In this document: positions 57,699-64,000 of the stretch, piece after piece
How positions within the stretch are numbered: the first letter of the stretch is position 1
Layout of the letters: each line of letters starts with the position of its first letter
Source of the DNA: Zhongshania sp.
Lineage (GTDB): Bacteria > Pseudomonadota > Gammaproteobacteria > Pseudomonadales > Spongiibacteraceae
Assembly: GCF_029212375.1 (NCBI RefSeq)
Contig: NZ_JARGNU010000011.1
Location: forward strand, 1 to 64,000
Direction of reading: 5' to 3'
DNA length: 64,000 nt
Program-made: the position numbers and the translations under genes
Notes under the pieces: model-generated
Seen by the model: only the letters and a program-made list of their open reading frames with translations
Database searches by the model: none
Told to the model about the DNA's origin: nothing

Positions 57699-57743
57699 AT
57701 TATCGTGTAAAAATGTTACATCCTAATGACGTTAATATGACAA
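57699..57743 (-). promoter_or_regulatory. Weak Pho-box-like array and -10 before the small secreted protein gene
   Basis: On the minus strand the half-sites TTGTCAT (57743-57737), ACGTCAT (57732-57726) and ATGTAAC (57721-57715) sit 11 bp apart; they match CTGTCAT at 6/7, 5/7 and 4/7. Ten bases further on lies GATAAT (57704-57699), a 5/6 match to a -10, at the same spacing as in the stronger array before the lipoprotein gene. Evidence is suggestive only. Confidence 0.35.
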
Positions 57744-57953
57744 TTTCAGAAAAACGTAGAAATAAGTAAAGTAATGCCCGCCCACCAAGGCTGGCGCATT
57801 ACTTAATTGCACACCCTAAAGCGCTTATACTTAAAGCCTTTATTAAACCCCGCCCTAGCAAATATCCCGTCTTAGACAGGAAACAACACGCACACTATAT
57901 TCAAACATGTAAGGTCGAACACGATTAATCTGGCAATGCCGGAGGGTAAGAAC
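57744..57953. other. Non-coding stretch upstream of the YbaK-like gene
   Basis: No gene is seen. A hairpin with perfect 9-base arms (57769-57777 and 57796-57804) and an 18-base loop, which may itself fold, lies in the middle. No T run follows. The promoter of the YbaK-like gene should be between it and 57954. Confidence 0.4.
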
Positions 57954-58451
57954 ATGGCCATGTCACCCAGAATTGCAGCCCACCTATGTAAAATAGGCGT
58001 TCATTTTGACTTAGTCAGCCACGCCCATAGTCGCAGCAGCAAACAATCCGCTGCGGCAGCTCAGCTGCCCCTAGAAAAAATCGCCAAAGCTATAATTATA
58101 TGCGATGGTGATCGCTATAGAATGTGCGTAATACCTGCCCATCATCGCCTTATGCTAGACCGTATTAATTCTCATATGCATAGCCATTACCGGCTGGCTA
58201 CCGAGGAGGAATTAGCTGCGCTCTTTGATGACTGCGAAGTCGGTGCCGTGCCCGCCCTTGGCCAAGTTTACGGTATGCCGGTTAGCTGGGACGAAGAACT
58301 CAATGACACCCAAGACATCTATCTTGAAAGCGGTGACCACGAGCACTTAATCCACCTCAACCACGGCGCCTTTTTAGAGCTAATGGGTGGCCAAGATCAT
58401 TTTCAAATGAGTTGTCCCGAGGATAAGCACCGCAACATGATAATTCACTAA
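57954..58451 (+). CDS. YbaK/prolyl-tRNA deacylase-type protein
   Basis: The 165 residues show the YbaK/ProX fold: an N-terminal helix (RIAAHLCKIGVHFDLVSH), the conserved Lys in EKIAKAIIICDG and the Gly/Pro-rich VGAVPALGQVYGMPVSWDEEL loop. This family removes mischarged amino acids from tRNAs. The ATG at 57954 is 8 bases after GGAGG; an earlier in-frame ATG (57936) is not. Which aminoacyl-tRNA it edits cannot be told from the sequence. Confidence 0.85.
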   Translation: MAMSPRIAAHLCKIGVHFDLVSHAHSRSSKQSAAAAQLPLEKIAKAIIICDGDRYRMCVIPAHHRLMLDRINSHMHSHYRLATEEELAALFDDCEVGAVPALGQVYGMPVSWDEELNDTQDIYLESGDHEHLIHLNHGAFLELMGGQDHFQMSCPEDKHRNMIIH

Positions 58452-58491
58452 GATTAAAACTTAATCGCGTTATGGCGCCTTTGTAAACACT

Positions 58492-59379
58492 TTAAGCTAT
58501 GTTGCTCGCAGGCCCTAAGCCCGCTGCCAAGAACTCAACTAGCAACTTAATCTTGGGCGACAAGTTACGGCTATGGGGAAATAGTGCCCAAATACCCTCT
58601 TCGGGCTCACGAAAATGGTCTAGTAAACTGATCAAACTGCCTTCATCAAGGTGGGCCTGCACATAATAATCGGGCAACTGAATTAGCCCTACCCCTTTTA
58701 ACGCGGCATCAACCAGTGCGTGACCGCTATTGCAGTGGATATTGCCCGACACGCGGATATTCCGCGACTTGCCCGCCTCCTGAAATCGCCAGATGTCCGA
58801 GCCGCCAACCAAGCAATTGTGCTGTTCTAATTCGGCCAATGAGTGAGCAATGCCATAGCGGTTCAAATAACTCGGCGCAGCACAAACATAGGGGGTTCGC
58901 GATGCCAGTTTTTTTGCCATCATCGCCGAATCGCTCAACGTGCCGATTCGAATCGCCAAGTCGTAGCCTTGGGTCACCAAATCGTCGAGCTGGTTGCTAA
59001 GCTGGCAATGCAACTCCAGTTGCGGATACTGCAACACAAAATCATTTACAAGCGGCATTACGCTCTCTTCGCCGTAGGTAATCGGCGCGGTCATTTTAAT
59101 TTTACCGCGCGGTGTAGCCTGTAAATCTAAAATAGCCCGTTCAGCCTCTGCCAAGCCATCCATCAAGCTCCGGCAGTGTTGGTAGTAAACACCGCCATTC
59201 TCCGTCATAACCACTTTGCGGGTGGTGCGGTAAAACAACTTGGCGCCTAGGCGGTCTTCCAAGCCGCTGACTTGCCGGCTGACCTGCGCCACTGATACCG
59301 CCAAACGCCCAGCCGCCACAGTAAAACTGCCGGTTTCGGCTACGGCAACAAATTCAGCAAGGCCCTGCCACTGGTTCAT
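58492..59379 (-). CDS. LysR-family transcriptional regulator
   Basis: The 295-residue LTTR has an N-terminal winged helix-turn-helix (about 2-60: FVAVAETGSFTVAAGRLAVSVAQVSRQV in parts) and a periplasmic-binding-like effector domain. I chose the ATG at 59379; a frame open to 59523 would cross the divergent promoter and the frmA start. Its orientation relative to frmA (118 bases between the start codons) suggests that it regulates the formaldehyde pathway. LTTRs often also repress themselves from such a site. Confidence 0.9.
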   Translation of the reverse strand: MNQWQGLAEFVAVAETGSFTVAAGRLAVSVAQVSRQVSGLEDRLGAKLFYRTTRKVVMTENGGVYYQHCRSLMDGLAEAERAILDLQATPRGKIKMTAPITYGEESVMPLVNDFVLQYPQLELHCQLSNQLDDLVTQGYDLAIRIGTLSDSAMMAKKLASRTPYVCAAPSYLNRYGIAHSLAELEQHNCLVGGSDIWRFQEAGKSRNIRVSGNIHCNSGHALVDAALKGVGLIQLPDYYVQAHLDEGSLISLLDHFREPEEGIWALFPHSRNLSPKIKLLVEFLAAGLGPASNIA

Positions 59380-59407
59380 TATTACATTCTCGTAAAAGTG
59401 TTTTGTA

Positions 59408-60622
<1,215 letters not shown>

Positions 60623-60642
60623 TCCTCCAGCCCCCACAAGGA

Positions 60643-60664
60643 CGCGCCGCTGAAAAGCGGCGCG
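60643..60664 (+). other. Stable GAAA-loop hairpin before fghA
   Basis: CGCGCCGCT (60643-60651) and AGCGGCGCG (60656-60664) form a perfect 9-base stem with a GAAA loop. No T run follows. It ends eight bases before the fghA ATG, where a ribosome site would be expected and none is seen. It may be an mRNA stabiliser, a processing site or a translational brake. Confidence 0.6.
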
Positions 60665-60672
60665 AATCGCAA

Positions 60673-61521
60673 ATGAGCATAGAAAACATTAGCAACAACA
60701 AATGCTTTGGCGGCTGGCATAAGCAGTATCGCCACCGCTCTAGCACCCTCAACTGCGAGATGCGTTTTGCCGTTTTTTTGCCCCCCCAAATCAATACCGG
60801 CGTAAAAGTACCGGCACTGTACTGGCTATCGGGACTAACCTGCACCGACGAAAACGTGATGCAGAAAAGCGGTATACAGCGTGTTGCCGCTGAACTTGGC
60901 ATCGCCATTATCGCCCCCGACACCAGCCCTCGCGGCGGCGACGTCGCTAACGACGACAGCTACGACCTAGGCCAAGGCGCAGGCTTTTATGTTAACGCCA
61001 GCCAAGCGCCGTGGAATCGCCATTTCCATATGTACGACTATATCGTTAAAGAGCTGCCGGAAATTATCGAGCAACACTTCCCTATATCTGAGCAGCGTGC
61101 CATTTCCGGCCATTCCATGGGCGGCCACGGCGCACTGACTATCGCCTTAAAAAATCCCGAGCGCTACAGCTCGGTATCGGCCTTCAGTCCAATTAGCTCA
61201 CCGGTAAACTGCCCTTGGGGACAAAAAGCGTTTACGGCGTATTTGGGCGCTGAACAAGCAGATTGGAAGGCCTACGACAGCTGCGAACTCATTAACAACG
61301 CAACTCGGTTTGTACCCGCACTTGTCGATCAAGGCAACGATGATCAATTTCTAATTGAGCAGCTCAAGCCGCAACTATTAGACGCCGCAGCCAAGGCTAA
61401 AAACTACCCACTGCAACTCAATTACCACGACGGCTATGACCACAGTTATTATTTTATCGCCAGTTTTATAGAGTCACACCTGCGTTTCCACGCCGAGCAT
61501 TTAAGCCCCAGTGTAAACTGA
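60673..61521 (+). CDS. fghA: S-formylglutathione hydrolase
   Basis: FghA hydrolyses S-formylglutathione to formate and glutathione. The 282-residue esterase-D-type fold has the nucleophile in GHSMGGHGAL (Ser148), SGLTCTDEN near 53-61 and the catalytic His near the end (DGYDHSYYF). It lies 50 bases after frmA and is presumably on the same transcript. It runs convergently toward the Baeyer-Villiger monooxygenase gene. Confidence 0.96.
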   Translation: MSIENISNNKCFGGWHKQYRHRSSTLNCEMRFAVFLPPQINTGVKVPALYWLSGLTCTDENVMQKSGIQRVAAELGIAIIAPDTSPRGGDVANDDSYDLGQGAGFYVNASQAPWNRHFHMYDYIVKELPEIIEQHFPISEQRAISGHSMGGHGALTIALKNPERYSSVSAFSPISSPVNCPWGQKAFTAYLGAEQADWKAYDSCELINNATRFVPALVDQGNDDQFLIEQLKPQLLDAAAKAKNYPLQLNYHDGYDHSYYFIASFIESHLRFHAEHLSPSVN

Positions 61522-61537
61522 TGCTTGGTGTATAAAA

Positions 61538-62998
61538 TCACCTTAATCGATAATTATCCCAACACACCCGCCGCGTGCGACGAATATACTCATACGTCGA
61601 GCCCGGCCAGTTATTGGTGATTTTATCGCCATCTTTATACCAACTTGCGTTAATCGTATTCCATGCCATATTGGCTAAACGCTGCTGAAGCTCGGCATTG
61701 TATTGTTGCTCTGCCTCAGCTTTCACTTCAATCGAACGACGCCCATCCCTATCTAAAACCTGAATACAGTCTGTGATATAGCGCGCCTGAGCCTCCGACA
61801 TAATCACAATCGAGTTGTGGCCTAAATTGGTATTGGGGCCATACATCATAAAAAAATTTGGGAAACCAGCAGTCATCATCCCCAAATATGCCTGAGCACC
61901 GCTACCCCATGCCTCGCGCAGACTCAGGCCATCCTTACCCACGATCGTCATTGGCGCCAAAAACGGATTGGTTTTAAATCCTGTGCCATAAATAATGACG
62001 TCGGCGAGAATTTCTCGGCCACCTGCAGTTACCACACCGCATTCAGATAAGCGCGCAATACCGTCTACATCCAGCTCAACATTTGCTCTCGCCATCGCCG
62101 CATAATAGTCATCAGACACGAGTATACGCTTGGCGCCCATGGGGTAGTCGGGGGTTAACTTGGCCCGTAATACGGGATCACTAATATATTTTTTTATATA
62201 GCGACGGTGCATCCACAGAGCAATGCGCCGATGCAAGCTACGCCCCTGCATTATTGGATAAATCAGCAGCTCATTGCGCAACCAAATACTAAACCGATAG
62301 TAGCGAGCCACGAGAGGGATACGCGCCGACAGCCACTGCTCCCACGCCTTATAAGGCCTGTCGAGTTTGGGAATAACCCAGTTCGCACTGCGCTGAAAAA
62401 CCGTGAGCTTCGCCACTTGCGGCGCAATTTGCGGAATAAACTGCAGCGCGCTGGCGGCATTGCCAATCACCACCACACGCTTGCCTGCCAGCTCAACACG
62501 GTGATCCCACGCCGCCGAATGAAACTGCGGCCCCACAAAGCTAACTTGCCCCGGCAGCCGCGGCGTAAACGGATGATGTAACTGCCCTACCGCAGTAACT
62601 AAAAACTGGCACTGCCACTCATCACCGTTAGCGCTGCGCAAATGCCAGCACTGCGCCGCCTCATCATATTGCGCGCTGCCAAGCTCCACGCCAAAATGAA
62701 TATGCGCATACAAGCCGTATTTTTTGGCGGTGCCCTTTAAATAATCAAATATCTGCGGCTGTTCAGCCCATTTATATTGCCAGTCAGCATTGTGTTCAAA
62801 GGAATAGCTATACAGCGCCGAGGCAATATCGCACTCCGCGCCCGGATAGTGATTCTCTCGCCAAGTACCGCCGACCTCATCGGCCTTTTCCAAAATAACG
62901 AAATCGCTAATACCCGCTTTTTGAAGTTGAATGGCCACACCCAAACCTGAAAATCCAGCACCAACTATAATGATTTTACGGGTATTAAGCTTTGTCAC
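61538..62998 (-). CDS. Flavin-binding monooxygenase (Baeyer-Villiger type I)
   Basis: The 486-residue monooxygenase has an FAD Rossmann motif (IIIVGAGFSGLGVA), an NADPH Rossmann motif (VVVIGNAASAL) and both type I Baeyer-Villiger fingerprints: FVGPQFHSAAW (FxGxxxHxxxW) and GGTWRENHYPGAECD. These enzymes insert oxygen next to a ketone to give an ester or lactone. Start: GTG at 62998 with GGAGA at good spacing; a GTG six bases upstream abuts the site. It may act on ketones from subterminal alkane oxidation (inference). An AraC gene lies divergent to it. Confidence 0.9.
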   Translation of the reverse strand: MTKLNTRKIIIVGAGFSGLGVAIQLQKAGISDFVILEKADEVGGTWRENHYPGAECDIASALYSYSFEHNADWQYKWAEQPQIFDYLKGTAKKYGLYAHIHFGVELGSAQYDEAAQCWHLRSANGDEWQCQFLVTAVGQLHHPFTPRLPGQVSFVGPQFHSAAWDHRVELAGKRVVVIGNAASALQFIPQIAPQVAKLTVFQRSANWVIPKLDRPYKAWEQWLSARIPLVARYYRFSIWLRNELLIYPIMQGRSLHRRIALWMHRRYIKKYISDPVLRAKLTPDYPMGAKRILVSDDYYAAMARANVELDVDGIARLSECGVVTAGGREILADVIIYGTGFKTNPFLAPMTIVGKDGLSLREAWGSGAQAYLGMMTAGFPNFFMMYGPNTNLGHNSIVIMSEAQARYITDCIQVLDRDGRRSIEVKAEAEQQYNAELQQRLANMAWNTINASWYKDGDKITNNWPGSTYEYIRRTRRVCWDNYRLR

Positions 62999-63063
62999 TG
63001 GCACTCTCCACGTGTGTGTTTACTTACTTTCCGCTACGCCGAGCAGTATCCATTCAGAATCTG

Positions 63064-63078
63064 TGCTAATAATTAGCA
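63064..63078. promoter_or_regulatory. 15-bp palindrome between the monooxygenase and AraC genes
   Basis: TGCTAAT-A-ATTAGCA has perfect 7-base arms around one central base. It lies in the 116-base divergent region, about 36 bases before the AraC-type ATG. It is a candidate operator for one or both genes. Confidence 0.45.
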
Positions 63079-63114
63079 TTTGACGACATATATCCGCTAA
63101 ACAGGACATCCACC

Positions 63115-64000
63115 ATGCGCCCCCTTATTCGCTCGTCTTCACTTAGCGGCTATCAAGAGTTGGTTCGTGAATTGGGTGCCGACCCTACGCCTTTTATTAG
63201 CCAATTGAATTTAGACCCAAAACGGCTCGGGGATTTTGACTACTTAATTTTTTACCACCACCTTATGCAAATATTAGAAAACTCTGCCGTCGAACTAAAC
63301 TGCCCCGACTTTGGCTTGCAGCTGTCTAAAAAGCAAAACCTAGAAACCTTGGGCCCAATCGCCATTATGGCTCGCGCCTCCAACACCGTGCGCGATGCCA
63401 TGCTCTGCGTCGCTCGGTATATCTCGTATCACAGCCCCGCATTGAAACTTTCTCTCGATGATAAAACGGCGCCCAACTTCCCGCGCCTAATAGTAGAAAT
63501 AGATGTGCCAGACCTTCCCTATCGACGCCAAACTATTGAGCTTGCCATGGGCTTAACCGCCAATGTGCACGGCCTTCTCACTGAATATCGCTACAAGCCA
63601 GACGCTATCTTGTTTCGACATACTCGTGAGCTCGACATTAATCGCTACCGACGCCACTTTGGCTGCCCCGTTTTATTCGGCCAAGAAACAAACGCCCTAG
63701 TGTTAACCCCAGAACAATTCAATTTACCTATTCGCACGGCCAATACCTTTCAGCGCGAAATGATGACCAACTATGTCGCCAAGAAAAGCCGCACCAATCC
63801 CGTCACGTTATTCGAGCAAACACGGTTTATTGTTAGCCGATTACTCCCCACCCAGCACTGCAACATTAAAAGCGTTGCCGAAGAGTTATTCATGCACCCT
63901 CGCACTCTGCAACGTCGGCTTAAAAGCGAGGGGCATATCTTTGAGCAAGTTCTCGACGATATCCGTCGCACCGAAGCACAGAGTTTTTTGGCCGAACAAC
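63115..64000 (+). CDS. AraC-family regulator (partial, cut by window end)
   Basis: The frame is open from the ATG at 63115 (MRPLIRSSS) to the window edge, 295 codons so far. The N-terminal arabinose-binding-type domain (about 15-200) has LGPIAIMARASNTVRDAM and the FGCPVLFG motif common in OruR/MmsR-like regulators. The first helix-turn-helix of the AraC domain (KSVAEELFMHPRTLQRRLKSEG in two parts) is visible before truncation. AGGA lies ahead of the ATG. Divergent placement makes it the likely regulator of the monooxygenase gene. Confidence 0.9.
   Translation, partial: MRPLIRSSSLSGYQELVRELGADPTPFISQLNLDPKRLGDFDYLIFYHHLMQILENSAVELNCPDFGLQLSKKQNLETLGPIAIMARASNTVRDAMLCVARYISYHSPALKLSLDDKTAPNFPRLIVEIDVPDLPYRRQTIELAMGLTANVHGLLTEYRYKPDAILFRHTRELDINRYRRHFGCPVLFGQETNALVLTPEQFNLPIRTANTFQREMMTNYVAKKSRTNPVTLFEQTRFIVSRLLPTQHCNIKSVAEELFMHPRTLQRRLKSEGHIFEQVLDDIRRTEAQSFLAEQ

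Overview
The window reads as chromosomal DNA of a marine, hydrocarbon-using gammaproteobacterium. The gene order at the left matches a block conserved in Pseudomonas and Escherichia. The alkane, wax-ester and formaldehyde genes at the right suggest the Cellvibrionales/Spongiibacteraceae neighbourhood (Zhongshania- or Spongiibacter-like). That placement is inference, because no rRNA gene is present. I see no prophage, insertion sequence, CRISPR array or tRNA gene. A near-consensus promoter at the extreme left reads out of the window, probably toward a stable RNA.

Region 1 (0.3-13.2 kb, minus strand) is the long housekeeping block nnr-tsaE-amiB-mutL-miaA-hfq-hflX-hflK-hflC-DUF2065-hisZ-purA, ended by a clear terminator. 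It covers metabolite repair, tRNA modification, division amidase, mismatch repair, RNA chaperone, FtsH regulation and nucleotide/histidine synthesis. A DUF4197 lipoprotein gene sits between nnr and queG, flanked by two imperfect copies of what looks like the old nnr-queG intergenic region.

Region 2 (14-33 kb) continues the core: queG, a GDSL autotransporter esterase, orn/rsgA, rhdA-psd, epmA-efp/epmB (EF-P lysylation), a PilZ protein and a FimX-like c-di-GMP effector, serB/AhpA-like, and parC. The PilZ-fimX-serB order matches the P. aeruginosa twitching-motility locus.

Region 3 (32.7-52.9 kb) is accessory. It holds a WS/DGAT acyltransferase, an SDR and an acyl-CoA ligase (neutral-lipid metabolism). 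A TonB-dependent receptor is paired with a large lipoprotein; upstream of them are four 11-bp Pho-box-like units and a -10 at the E. coli phoA spacing. Also here are a cytochrome P450, a PQQ-type/cytochrome c dehydrogenase, alkB with a divergent AraC regulator, and several secreted or small proteins of unknown role.

Region 4 (53-64 kb) has a PomA/PomB stator pair, an alpha/beta hydrolase plus transglutaminase-like protein, and a 73-residue secreted protein that resembles the TonB-box segment of the receptor and has its own weaker Pho-like site. It then has a YbaK-like protein, the glutathione-dependent formaldehyde pathway (frmA-fghA) with a divergent LysR, and a Baeyer-Villiger monooxygenase with a divergent AraC regulator cut by the window edge.

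The best candidate for something undescribed is the putative phosphate-starvation module: receptor, lipoprotein and the small TonB-box-like protein. The next most interesting items are the fossil duplication around the DUF4197 gene and a 28-codon ORF ahead of the wax-ester synthase.
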